Under the pieces are notes generated by a model. That model was not told where the DNA came from, did not search any database, and saw nothing but the letters and a program-made list of their open reading frames with translations. From assembly GCF_022808615.1 (NCBI RefSeq), contig NZ_JAKZKS010000001.1, positions 124,001 through 188,000 of the forward strand: 64,000 bases of DNA, read 5' to 3'. Source of the stretch: Bacillus sp. FJAT-47783 (GTDB taxonomy: Bacteria > Bacillota > Bacilli > Bacillales > Aeribacillaceae). This document shows, in pieces, positions 11,427-19,666 of this stretch (within the stretch, counting starts at the first letter, position 1; each line of letters opens with the position of its first letter). The position numbers were made by a program, and so were the translations under genes.

Positions 11427-12302
11427 CTATTCAATATTTTGAACCTGTTCTTTTATTTTTTCAATCATACTTTTTAAGTTTACTACATATTTGGCAATAA
11501 GATGATCATTTCCTTTTGCCCCAATTGTATTTGCTTCACGATTCATTTCTTGAACGATAAAGTCGAGTTTACGCCCAATTGGTTCACGTATTTCAAGCGT
11601 TTCTTCAAATTGGTGGATATGACTTTTTAATCTCGTTAACTCTTCTGTTATATCTGCTTTATCTGCAAATATCGCAGCTTCGGTTAATATTCTATTTTCA
11701 TCAATATTCCCTGTTAAAAATTCCGTTATACGTTTTTGAATTCGTTCTTCGAATCCTTTGACGACTTGAGGAGCTTGGTCTTCAATGTGAATCGTTAATT
11801 CATTCATTTCCTTTAGTCGAACGAGCAAATCATGTTTTAATTGTTCTCCTTCTCGCTTTCTCATTTCAAGAAGGTCTATTGTTGCTTTCTCAACAGCTTC
11901 AACTAACAGCTGTTCAAGTTCATCATTTTCACTATTTTCCTCTTGAATGTCAAATATTTCACTTTGTCCAATGATATGGTCTAATTTGATCGGATCAGTT
12001 AAATGATATTTTTCTTTCATCACGGATAAAGATTTTATGTATTGTTCAACAAGTGGCCAATCGACACGTAACGAACGTTGAACTAACGATTCCCCTTTAA
12101 TTGTAATATACAATTCTACTCGACCGCGTCGAATATGTTGCTGCACTATTTTCTTTAATTTATCTTCAACACTTAGCAAATGGCGCGGCATGCGAATGCT
12201 TATTTCTGAAAAGCGATGATTAACCGATCGCATTTCAACCGTTACATGATAATTGCCATTTTCTTTAACAGAACGCCCAAATCCAGTCATACTATGTACC
12301 AT
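11427..12302 (-). CDS. yloC: YicC/YloC family endoribonuclease
   Basis: Member of the YicC family; the E. coli protein is an endoribonuclease, and the Bacillus role is less clear. The N-terminal YicC domain begins SMTGFGRS and contains SVNHRF. A C-terminal DUF1732 segment reads GRKLDFIVQEMNREANTIGAK, the most conserved part. A charged helical middle is likely coiled coil. Length 291 is normal. No convincing promoter was seen just upstream; a TGTTATAAT element lies before the yloB terminator. Confidence 0.93.
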   Translation of the reverse strand: MVHSMTGFGRSVKENGNYHVTVEMRSVNHRFSEISIRMPRHLLSVEDKLKKIVQQHIRRGRVELYITIKGESLVQRSLRVDWPLVEQYIKSLSVMKEKYHLTDPIKLDHIIGQSEIFDIQEENSENDELEQLLVEAVEKATIDLLEMRKREGEQLKHDLLVRLKEMNELTIHIEDQAPQVVKGFEERIQKRITEFLTGNIDENRILTEAAIFADKADITEELTRLKSHIHQFEETLEIREPIGRKLDFIVQEMNREANTIGAKGNDHLIAKYVVNLKSMIEKIKEQVQNIE

Positions 12303-12360
12303 TTCATCACTTCCGTTTCTTTACTTGAGCGGTAAACGGTAAAATAGGAGGAATTTTCCC

Positions 12361-12400
12361 CAAAAAAGAAAGGTCATAGAATGAGTCATCTATCACCTTT
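12361..12400 (-). terminator. Intrinsic terminator after the calcium ATPase gene
   Basis: On the minus strand a 12-bp stem with one mismatch (AAAGGTGATAGA paired with TCTATGACCTTT) is followed by CTTTTTT. It lies 18 bp after the P-type ATPase stop and before yloC. A TATAAT hexamer ends just upstream of the stem, so the hairpin could also be a leader attenuator for yloC. Confidence 0.75.
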
Positions 12401-12417
12401 ATGCATTATAACATATT

Positions 12418-15102
12418 TTACTTTTCTTTTCTTGTCAAAAGTGACCCAGCCAATAAAAAAGTTGGAACGGCTGAAAGGGCACCAATTAACAACCAGTCGC
12501 GCTGATTAATCGGAACCGTGTGGAAAATCGGTTGAAGAGGTGGATAGTAAATAACAACTAACATTAATAATAAAGAGGAAATGACCGCACCAATTAAGTA
12601 CATATTGCCAAATGGATTCCGTTCAAAAATCGACTTTTCACTTCTACAATCGAATACTAAAATTAATTGCGCTAAAACGAGTGTACTGAAAGCAGCCGTT
12701 TGAGCATAGGCTAAGTTTTCAGTGTCTCTGGCATATACAATCATAAAAGTAATTAACGTCATCGCCCCAATTAAAAAACCGCGAGAAATAATTTTCCAGC
12801 CTAGTCCTCTAGCAAATATCCCTTCTTTAGGGTGCCTTGGCTTTTGTTTCATCACATTTCCTTCTGCAGGATCTAACCCGAGAGCCATCGCTGGAAGCCC
12901 ATCTGTCACTAAGTTGACCCACAAGATTTGAACCGGTACTAAAGGGAGCGGGAGTGCTAAAATCATCGCAAATAACATGACCAATATTTCCCCCACATTG
13001 GATGCAAGTAAGTACCGAATAAACTTTCGAATATTTTCGTAAATATTCCTTCCTTCTTTTATCGCCGCTTGAATTGTCGCAAAATTATCATCTACTAAAA
13101 TGAGCGATGAGGCTTCTTTTGCCACATCTGTTCCTGTTATTCCCATAGAGATTCCGATGTCACTCGCTTTAATAGCTGGTGCATCATTGACCCCATCACC
13201 AGTCATCGCAACAATATGACCACGATTTTGAAACGCCTTCACAATCTTTAATTTATGTTCAGGTGACACGCGTGCAAACACATAAACGTCTTCAATAACA
13301 GCTTCTAATTGCTCCACTGACATGTTTGATAACGTTTGGCCATCGAGCACTTTTCCATTAGACGGCAATATATTTAAATGTTTCGCGATCGCTTTCGCTG
13401 TAATAAGATGATCTCCCGTAATCATCACCGTTTTTATTCCAGCATTTTTACAGTCTTGGACAGCCTGTTTCACCTCTGGTCGCGGAGGGTCAATCATTCC
13501 TGTTATTCCAATCAAAATAAGGTCACGTTCAGCTTCGAGTTGGGATATTTGTTCACAGCGAGCATCTGGTAACGGCTTAAAAGCGATGGCAATCGTCCGA
13601 AGTGCTTTTGCAGCAAGCTCATCAATTGTTTTTTGAATGTCGTTCTGTCTATTTCTTGATAAAGATTCTTGTCTTCCATCCCATAATACATGGTGACACT
13701 TGGAAAGAAGGACATCCGGTGCTCCTTTTGTAATAACATATTGTTTTCCAGCATGATCTTTCACGACAACACTCATCATTTTTCGTGTTGAATCAAAGGG
13801 AAATTCTTTTATCATTTCAAATTGTCTTTTCAAAGAATCTTTTTGAAGTCCTGCTTTCATCCCAACTACGATTAAAGCTCCTTCTGTCGGGTCACCATCT
13901 AAAACATATGCTCCATCTTTATTTCGAATTTCCGCTTCGCTTGCCAACATACTAAACGATAAAATTTGCTTTAACGATTTATCGTGATGTGGATTAACGG
14001 TACGATTTCCTTGTAAAAACTCGCCATTTGGCTCATACCCTGCCCCTGTTACTTCCCACATTTTTCCCCCTACCCAAATGTGCGTTACTGTCATTTTATT
14101 TTGTGTCATCGTTCCTGTTTTATCTGAACAAATAACGGATGCACATCCGAGTGTTTCAACAGCAGGTAGTTTTCGTACGATCGATTTCTTTTTTATCATT
14201 CGTTGTACACCGAGAGATAAGGCAACCGTTACAATGGCAGGCAATCCTTCTGGTATCGCCGCAACGGCTAATGATACACCAGCTAAAAACATTTGGTACA
14301 TATTATGACCTTGAAGAACCCCAATGACAACGACAAGAACTGTTAATAGAAGTGCGACAACGATTAAAATTTTTCCGAGCTGCTCTAGCTTTCTTTGTAA
14401 CGGGGTTATCATCGTCTCAGCTGTTTGAATAAGATCGGCAATTTGGCCCATTGCACTTTTCATCCCCGTTTGGACGACAATTCCAACACCAGAACCTCTC
14501 GACACTAAAGTCCCCATAAAAGCCATATTTACTTGATCACCTATGCCAAGCTGTTCATCAGCAATAGGAGAAGTCGATTTCATCACAGGCACGGATTCCC
14601 CTGTTAAGGCAGACTCTTCAATTTCTAGTGCATTTCCATTTACAATCCGAACATCCGCTCCAACCCGGTCTCCGCTCGTAAATTTAATGACATCCCCTAC
14701 AACGAGATGCTTAGATGGGATTTTCATCCACTCACCATTTCGGAGTACGTTTACATGGGGTGCCGATAGTTCCTTTAACGCATCTAATGATTTTTCTGCA
14801 CGCCTTTCTTGAATAAACCCTAAAACACCATTTAATAAAACAATCGCAATAATCGCAATGGCATCAATATATTCTCCTAATAATGCCGATACGAGTGTCG
14901 CAACGAGTAAAACTAACACCATAAAATCTTTAAACTGGCTGATAAATATCAATAAAGCAGAAGGACGTTCATTCTCTTTTATTTCATTGTACCCATCTTT
15001 TTTTAGCCGCTTATGGGCTTCTTCTTCTGATAGTCCATTCTCGATGTTTGTTTTTACTTGATCCATCACTTCATTCACCGTCATTTTATGCCATATCATC
15101 AA
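12418..15102 (-). CDS. yloB: Calcium-transporting P-type ATPase (SERCA-like, YloB)
   Basis: Plasma-membrane P2A-type ATPase expected to export Ca2+; B. subtilis YloB is linked to spore calcium and stress. Visible motifs are LTGESVPV (actuator domain), the PEGLPA calcium site in helix M4, ICSDKTGTMTQNKM with the phosphorylated Asp near residue 330, KGAPDVLL, TGDHL and TGDGVNDAPA. Ten membrane helices are expected. The frame opens at TTG; the next codon, ATG at 15099, is the other likely start. It is divergent from rqcH. Confidence 0.95.
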   Translation of the reverse strand: MMIWHKMTVNEVMDQVKTNIENGLSEEEAHKRLKKDGYNEIKENERPSALLIFISQFKDFMVLVLLVATLVSALLGEYIDAIAIIAIVLLNGVLGFIQERRAEKSLDALKELSAPHVNVLRNGEWMKIPSKHLVVGDVIKFTSGDRVGADVRIVNGNALEIEESALTGESVPVMKSTSPIADEQLGIGDQVNMAFMGTLVSRGSGVGIVVQTGMKSAMGQIADLIQTAETMITPLQRKLEQLGKILIVVALLLTVLVVVIGVLQGHNMYQMFLAGVSLAVAAIPEGLPAIVTVALSLGVQRMIKKKSIVRKLPAVETLGCASVICSDKTGTMTQNKMTVTHIWVGGKMWEVTGAGYEPNGEFLQGNRTVNPHHDKSLKQILSFSMLASEAEIRNKDGAYVLDGDPTEGALIVVGMKAGLQKDSLKRQFEMIKEFPFDSTRKMMSVVVKDHAGKQYVITKGAPDVLLSKCHHVLWDGRQESLSRNRQNDIQKTIDELAAKALRTIAIAFKPLPDARCEQISQLEAERDLILIGITGMIDPPRPEVKQAVQDCKNAGIKTVMITGDHLITAKAIAKHLNILPSNGKVLDGQTLSNMSVEQLEAVIEDVYVFARVSPEHKLKIVKAFQNRGHIVAMTGDGVNDAPAIKASDIGISMGITGTDVAKEASSLILVDDNFATIQAAIKEGRNIYENIRKFIRYLLASNVGEILVMLFAMILALPLPLVPVQILWVNLVTDGLPAMALGLDPAEGNVMKQKPRHPKEGIFARGLGWKIISRGFLIGAMTLITFMIVYARDTENLAYAQTAAFSTLVLAQLILVFDCRSEKSIFERNPFGNMYLIGAVISSLLLMLVVIYYPPLQPIFHTVPINQRDWLLIGALSAVPTFLLAGSLLTRKEK

Positions 15103-15204
15103 AAGACGAACACCCCTTACAATTGTCTATTCAGACTACTCAATTTGGACTATACACAGCATACTTGTCTTTAAAACCAACTTATTCAGCCTCGTCCAAA
15201 AACA

Positions 15205-15213
15205 TGTTATAAT
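15205..15213 (+). promoter_or_regulatory. Extended -10 promoter element for rqcH
   Basis: TGTTATAAT is an exact extended -10 (TGn followed by TATAAT). The -35 position 17 bp upstream reads TTCAGC, which is weak, as is usual with extended -10 promoters. It would give a leader of about 95 nt before rqcH. Confidence 0.55.
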
Positions 15214-15245
15214 TTATATAAACATTTTTTACTTGATTAAGGCAC

Positions 15246-15266
15246 AGGCAAGCGTCACGCTTGCCT
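15246..15266 (+). promoter_or_regulatory. Hairpin in the rqcH 5' leader
   Basis: AGGCAAGCG, a 3-base TCA loop and CGCTTGCCT form a perfect 9-bp GC-rich stem about 30 nt after the predicted transcription start and 50 nt before the ATG. It is followed by CCTTTAC rather than a U-run, so it is not a normal terminator. Confidence 0.6.
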
Positions 15267-15316
15267 CCTTTACGTAATGAAGACAAAGTTTAATCATTGA
15301 AAAGTAGGTGTTGTAC

Positions 15317-17026
15317 ATGTCATTTGACGGCATATTTACATATTGTATGAAAAATGAATTAAAAGAAGCTCTTCTCGGCGGAAGAGTATCAAAAATTTAT
15401 CAACCATTTAAAAATGAATTAGTATTACAAATTCGGGCAAACGGGCAAAATCACCGTGTCCTCTTATCAGTACACCCTAGTTATGCTCGTGTTCACTTAA
15501 CGAACGAAACGTATGAAAATCCGGCTGAACCGCCGATGTTTTGTATGCTCCTTCGCAAACACCTCGAAGGGAGCATTGTTGAAAACATTGAACAACCCGG
15601 TATGGAACGGATTATTATGTTTGAATTTAAAACCCGAAACGAACTTGGTGACCTTTCTTATAAACAACTTATTATCGAAATAATGGGCAGACATAGTAAT
15701 ATTGTTTTAATCGATAAAGAACGAAACATGATTTTCGATAGTATTAAACATTTATCTCCAGCGATGAACCGTCATCGTACCGTTTTACCAGGCCATCCAT
15801 ATGTTTTTCCTCCGAAGCAAGATAAAGTAAACCCTTTTGAAGCAGATGAGGAAACGATTTTAAAAAAGCTAGACTTTAATCAAGGAAAGCTAGTAGATCA
15901 GCTCGTAGCTTCGTTTGCTGGGATTTCACCGCTTTTAGGTCAAGAAATCGTTTTTAAAGCTGGGTTAGCAAACCGAAATACGTTACCGAAAGCCTTTATG
16001 GAAGTGATAAAAGCAATCCAATCGAAAAAAATTTCCCCATCCATCGTATTCGGGGAACAAAAAGAAGTCTTTTACCTTTTCCCCCTTTCACATGTAAAAG
16101 GGGAAAGGAAAACGTATGAAAGTTTAAGTGAATTGCTTGATCGTTTTTATTATGGGAAGGCAGAAAGAGATCGGGTTAAACAGCAAGGACATGATTTAGA
16201 ACGATTCATCTTAAACGAAAGAAAGAAAAATGCCAATAAAGTAAAGAAGTTGAAAAAGACTTTAATGAATGCCGAAAAAGCGGATGAATACAAATTACTC
16301 GGAGAGCTTTTAACAGCGAATATGTTTATCGTTCAAAAAGGGGACAAAGAAATTGACGTGATCAATTATTACGATGAACAAAATGGTACGGTAAAAATCC
16401 CGTTAGATCCAATGAAAACACCTTCTGAAAATGCGCAAAGTTATTTCCAAAAATATCAGAAGGCAAAAAATTCAATCGACATTGTTCAGGAACAAATTCA
16501 TAAAGCAGAAGAAGAAGTTGATTATTTCGACAGACTTATTCAACAGCTCGAAACAGCTGCTCCAAAAGATTTAGAAGAAATTCGTGATGAATTGGCAGAA
16601 GGCGGCTACTTAAAACGAAAGGGGAAAGGAACATTAAAGCGGAAAAAACAAGGAAAGCCCGAGCTTGAAACGTATGTCGCAAGCGATGGTACGGAAATAA
16701 TCGTTGGAAAAAATAATAAACAAAACGAATATTTAACGAATAAGCTTGCAAGAAGAGATGAGATTTGGCTTCATACGAAGGATATTCCCGGCTCACACGT
16801 CGTCATCCGTTCCGAAAACCCATCAGAAGAAACGATTTTTGACGCAGCCCATTTAGCAGCCTATTTTAGTAAAGCAAGACAGTCAAGTTCTGTCCCTGTT
16901 GATTTCACGAAAATACGCCATGTGAAAAAGCCAAGTGGATCAAAGCCCGGCTTTGTGACTTACGAAGGCCAGCAAACGGTCTATGTGACACCAGATGAGG
17001 AAAAAGTCCTTCGGATGCGGAAGTAA
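15317..17026 (+). CDS. rqcH: Ribosome quality-control protein RqcH (NFACT family, YloA/FbpA)
   Basis: Binds stalled 50S subunits and recruits tRNA-Ala to add C-terminal alanine tails that mark nascent chains for proteolysis. Homologues were also called fibronectin-binding protein. It starts MSFDGIFTY behind AGTAGGTG. The NFACT-N domain, helix-hairpin-helix region, long charged coiled coil (about 270-440) and the NFACT-R domain with [18 protein letters not shown] are present. The paired Asp97-Arg98 needed for tailing in studied homologues reads Glu97-Arg98 here. Length 569 is normal. It is the only clear plus-strand gene here. Confidence 0.96.
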   Translation: MSFDGIFTYCMKNELKEALLGGRVSKIYQPFKNELVLQIRANGQNHRVLLSVHPSYARVHLTNETYENPAEPPMFCMLLRKHLEGSIVENIEQPGMERIIMFEFKTRNELGDLSYKQLIIEIMGRHSNIVLIDKERNMIFDSIKHLSPAMNRHRTVLPGHPYVFPPKQDKVNPFEADEETILKKLDFNQGKLVDQLVASFAGISPLLGQEIVFKAGLANRNTLPKAFMEVIKAIQSKKISPSIVFGEQKEVFYLFPLSHVKGERKTYESLSELLDRFYYGKAERDRVKQQGHDLERFILNERKKNANKVKKLKKTLMNAEKADEYKLLGELLTANMFIVQKGDKEIDVINYYDEQNGTVKIPLDPMKTPSENAQSYFQKYQKAKNSIDIVQEQIHKAEEEVDYFDRLIQQLETAAPKDLEEIRDELAEGGYLKRKGKGTLKRKKQGKPELETYVASDGTEIIVGKNNKQNEYLTNKLARRDEIWLHTKDIPGSHVVIRSENPSEETIFDAAHLAAYFSKARQSSSVPVDFTKIRHVKKPSGSKPGFVTYEGQQTVYVTPDEEKVLRMRK

Positions 17027-17075
17027 GGAAATATGTTTTTTGGCTTTATTTTCATAACTTGCGCTTTATCCAGTC

Positions 17076-17109
17076 TATTTTGCGCACCATAGCTATGGTG
17101 CGCAAAATA
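17076..17109. repeat. 34-bp perfect palindrome between convergent rqcH and the dehydrogenase gene
   Basis: The left arm TATTTTGCGCACCATAG is followed directly by its exact reverse complement, with no spacer. The T-run is on the 5' side and the A-run on the 3' side of either strand, opposite to an intrinsic terminator. It lies 50 bp after the rqcH stop and 38 bp after the end of the convergent gene. Confidence 0.9.
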
Positions 17110-17147
17110 TTCAGTCATCTAATCCCCATCATAAAATGATAGAAAAC

Positions 17148-18029
17148 TTATTTTTGCACAAACTGCTTATATAGGTTATAAAGAGCATGGGTGCCGCTGT
17201 TTTCCTCTCCCATTCTAGCAAGCTCCTCATACAAATTCATGGCAAGCTTCAGACCTGGTGTTTCAAGTCCCATTTCCTTTGCGGATTGAAGTGCAATTTT
17301 CATATCTTTAATAAAATGTTTCACATAAAAGCCTGGTTCGAAATTGCCGGCAATGATACGTGGTACGTAGTTGGAAAGCGACCAACTTCCGGCTGCTCCA
17401 GACTCGATGCTCTTTAATACGGTAGCTGGATCAAGTCCAGCTTTTTCCGCGTAAAGCACCGACTCACAAACGCCCATCATTCCAGAAGCAATGGCGATCT
17501 GATTACACATTTTCGTATGTTGTCCTGCCCCTGCTTCTCCTTGATGGACAATGTTCGTTCCCATTAGTGAAAATAGCGGAAGCATCTCTTTAAAATCCTG
17601 TTCATCGCCACCAACCATAATAGAAAGTTTTGCTTCACGCGCTCCAATATCTCCTCCAGAAACCGGGGCATCGAGTGCATGAAACTGCCGGCTCTTCGCT
17701 TCTCTATATATCTTTTTTGCCAAAGCAGGACTTGACGTTGTCATGTCAATGAGATAACTTCCAGGTTTTGCACCGGCAAAGAGGCCTTTTTCCCCAAAAT
17801 AAACTTCCTCCACATCAGAAGGATAACCAACCATCGTAAAGATGACAGATGATTTTTCCGCCACCTCTTTGATCGTTTGTTCCCACTTTGCCCCTTTCTC
17901 CAATAATTCTTCTGCTTTAGAGCGAGATCTCGTATAAAGATGTATAGGGTAACCTGCTTCAAGCAAATGAGTGGCCATACTCCTTCCCATCACGCCTGTT
18001 CCAATAAAACCAATAACTGTTTTTTCCAT
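17148..18029 (-). CDS. 3-hydroxyisobutyrate dehydrogenase family oxidoreductase (YkwC-like)
   Basis: NAD(P)-dependent beta-hydroxyacid dehydrogenase; it resembles B. subtilis YkwC, whose substrate is not settled. The Rossmann motif GFIGTGVMGRSMA is at residues 7-19, the substrate-binding DAPVSGG at 120-126 and the catalytic lysine in GAGQHTKMCNQ at Lys173. An all-helical C-terminal domain follows. The start used has GGGAG eight bases upstream; an ATG five codons earlier lacks one. No valine-degradation genes are nearby, so the substrate cannot be inferred. This gene breaks the B. subtilis gene order. Confidence 0.9.
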   Translation of the reverse strand: MEKTVIGFIGTGVMGRSMATHLLEAGYPIHLYTRSRSKAEELLEKGAKWEQTIKEVAEKSSVIFTMVGYPSDVEEVYFGEKGLFAGAKPGSYLIDMTTSSPALAKKIYREAKSRQFHALDAPVSGGDIGAREAKLSIMVGGDEQDFKEMLPLFSLMGTNIVHQGEAGAGQHTKMCNQIAIASGMMGVCESVLYAEKAGLDPATVLKSIESGAAGSWSLSNYVPRIIAGNFEPGFYVKHFIKDMKIALQSAKEMGLETPGLKLAMNLYEELARMGEENSGTHALYNLYKQFVQK

Positions 18030-18140
18030 TTTTCCATCTCCCATAAAAAATATTTACCAGTTTTCATTACGTTTCCAGTACACAACTTCTTCAAAATGTA
18101 AAATATCCCTTCTATAACTTTATAATGTTAGTACAATAAA

Positions 18141-18180
18141 TTAAAAAGAGCTGAAGATCCATTCAGTTATCTTCAACTCT
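18141..18180 (-). terminator. Intrinsic terminator in the decayed region
   Basis: On the minus strand GAGTTGAAGAT and ATCTTCAGCTC pair (one mismatch) and are followed by TTTTTAA. The only thing left for it to terminate is the degraded open stretch just upstream, or read-through from ctaB. Confidence 0.75.
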
Positions 18181-18242
18181 CACCCTCATTATTACACATG
18201 GAGAAAATTCACCTCAAAACCTCCTTAACTACTTAATCCAAA

Positions 18243-18340
18243 TTATTTAACTTCAACACTTACAAGCCTACTCATTTTGAACAATGGGAGCATAACGAGA
18301 GTTCCAATAATGAAAAAGGCGCTCTTTAACTTTATTGGAT
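18243..18340 (-). pseudogene. Possible C-terminal remnant of a membrane protein
   Basis: An open stretch of about 30 codons ends in TAA. Its translation is hydrophobic and then basic (AFFIIGTLVMLPLFKMSRL), like the last membrane helix and tail of a transporter. No start codon with a ribosome site precedes it, and a terminator-like hairpin follows after 60 bp. I do not recognise the parent family. It may equally be chance. Confidence 0.3.
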
Positions 18341-18365
18341 GAAGGTTATTTGACCTGAAGGGGGG

Positions 18366-18395
18366 TAGGTGGTTTTTGCTGGACAACGCTCCATT
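18366..18395. repeat. Short dispersed repeat, copy A
   Basis: A 23-bp core beginning TAGGTGG and ending GGACAACG, followed by CTCCATT, matches 21 of 23 bases plus the tail of a second copy near 51372. It lies in noncoding DNA between ctaB and the dehydrogenase gene. Confidence 0.6.
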
Positions 18396-18449
18396 CATTG
18401 TATTTTAATGCTTTAGCGAATTTAAACTTTTTTATATTTCTTCATTTAA

Positions 18450-18484
18450 TTAAGTAAAGATTCGTTCCTTTATAGAACGAATCT
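18450..18484 (-). terminator. Intrinsic terminator after ctaB
   Basis: On the minus strand a perfect 10-bp stem AGATTCGTTC/GAACGAATCT with a 7-base loop is followed by TTTACTTAATT. It lies 45 bp after the ctaB stop. From here to the dehydrogenase gene the roughly 420 bp hold only the repeat copy, the decayed stretch and a second terminator. Confidence 0.8.
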
Positions 18485-18529
18485 CCCACGCAAGTCATCT
18501 ACTTCAAAATTCTAAAACATTTTTAAAAG

Positions 18530-19489
18530 TTAGCTCAAAAATAAAATACCAATAAGAGAGTAAATGATAACGGTCGAAAAAAGAATAGTCATATGAATGA
18601 GGGAATAAATGAACATCGCTTTCGCCCATTTTTCAGAATCCATTTTTTTATAACCGACAATGCTTAAGACAAGCCATGCAATACTTAAAAGCAGTGCAAC
18701 TAACATAATTCCAACACTTAATGATCCAAAAAGGAAGCTTGTAGCAATTAAAACAACTAAATAAATATTTGTTTGTAAATAGGTTCGTTTAACACCTTTT
18801 ACGACAGGTAGCATCGGAACGTTTGCCGCTTTATATTCGTGATGCTTACGGATGGCTATTGCATAAAAGTGTGGCATTTGCCAAATAACTGCAATCACAA
18901 ACAGACCTAAAATAGCAGGATGTGTAATATCCGGATAAATGGCAGCCCAACCGATGAGAGGAGGAATAGCTCCAGAAATACTTCCCACCTCAGTATTAAA
19001 AACTGTACGGCGTTTCGTCCATATCGTATAAGGAATTACATAAAAAAATAATCCTAAAAGTCCTAATAACGCAGCAAGAGGCGTTGTTAATAGAAGAGCT
19101 ACGAGTCCGAGAATAGACATGATGATACTTAACCATAAAACCGTTTTTGGCTTAATAACACCCGTTACAGTTGGTCTATTTTTCGTTCGCTCCATGATTG
19201 AATCAATGTCTCGATCATACAAGTTATTAAAAGCGCCTGCAGCTCCAATTATTAAAAACGTGCCAATCAAAGCAAAAACGATTGCATCCCATTTTTCAAG
19301 CAGGCTAAACTTGTACGTATATAAAGACAATGTTAACCCTGCAAACATCGTAATCAAATTCGATTTAATGATCCCTGTTTTAATCGTTTGTGCTAAAATT
19401 TGTGAAATCGTCTGTTTTGATTCAGTTCGAGATCGTTTTTCAACATGTTTATCCATATTCATATCTTTTGGCATTCTTTCTTTATTCAT
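18530..19489 (-). CDS. ctaB: Protoheme IX farnesyltransferase (heme O synthase)
   Basis: Integral membrane prenyltransferase that makes heme O from heme B and farnesyl diphosphate, for cytochrome oxidases. The UbiA-family first aspartate motif NNLYDRDID is at residues 88-96 and is followed by ERTKNRPTVTG. About nine membrane helices are predicted. Length 319 includes a 30-residue polar N-terminal extension compared with B. subtilis CtaB, so translation may begin at a later Met; AAAGGA abuts the first ATG. It stands alone here, away from ctaA and ctaCDEF, and follows a perfect FNR-type box. Confidence 0.93.
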   Translation of the reverse strand: MNKERMPKDMNMDKHVEKRSRTESKQTISQILAQTIKTGIIKSNLITMFAGLTLSLYTYKFSLLEKWDAIVFALIGTFLIIGAAGAFNNLYDRDIDSIMERTKNRPTVTGVIKPKTVLWLSIIMSILGLVALLLTTPLAALLGLLGLFFYVIPYTIWTKRRTVFNTEVGSISGAIPPLIGWAAIYPDITHPAILGLFVIAVIWQMPHFYAIAIRKHHEYKAANVPMLPVVKGVKRTYLQTNIYLVVLIATSFLFGSLSVGIMLVALLLSIAWLVLSIVGYKKMDSEKWAKAMFIYSLIHMTILFSTVIIYSLIGILFLS

Positions 19490-19543
19490 TCCTTTTTTTC
19501 ATATTACAAAATCAACTTATATTCTATCTTAAAAATCGATTTC

Positions 19544-19559
19544 TGTGACGAAGTTCACA
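19544..19559. promoter_or_regulatory. FNR/CRP-type operator upstream of ctaB
   Basis: TGTGA-N6-TCACA is an exact match to the consensus for B. subtilis Fnr. Measured to candidate -10 elements TAGAAT or TATAAG downstream, the centre lies about 38-43 bp before the likely start of transcription, the class II activator position. Confidence 0.6.
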
Positions 19560-19607
19560 CAAAATACATTTTTCAGGAATATTCAATCGTTTTCAATTAT
19601 TATTCTA

Positions 19608-19649
19608 CCAAATAAAAAGGTAAGCCAAAATTAATTTCGCTTACCTTTT
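19608..19649 (-). terminator. Intrinsic terminator of the cys/siroheme operon
   Basis: On the minus strand an 11-bp stem AAAAGGTAAGC/GCTTACCTTTT with a 13-base loop ends in TTTTTATTT, starting 18 bp after the sirB stop. It can act in both directions. Confidence 0.88.
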
Positions 19650-19666
19650 AAGGAAATAATCGTTAT

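Noticed and set aside
17076-17109. Palindrome as the rqcH terminator
   Set aside because: The A and T runs are on the wrong sides, so I list it as an unexplained palindrome rather than a terminator.
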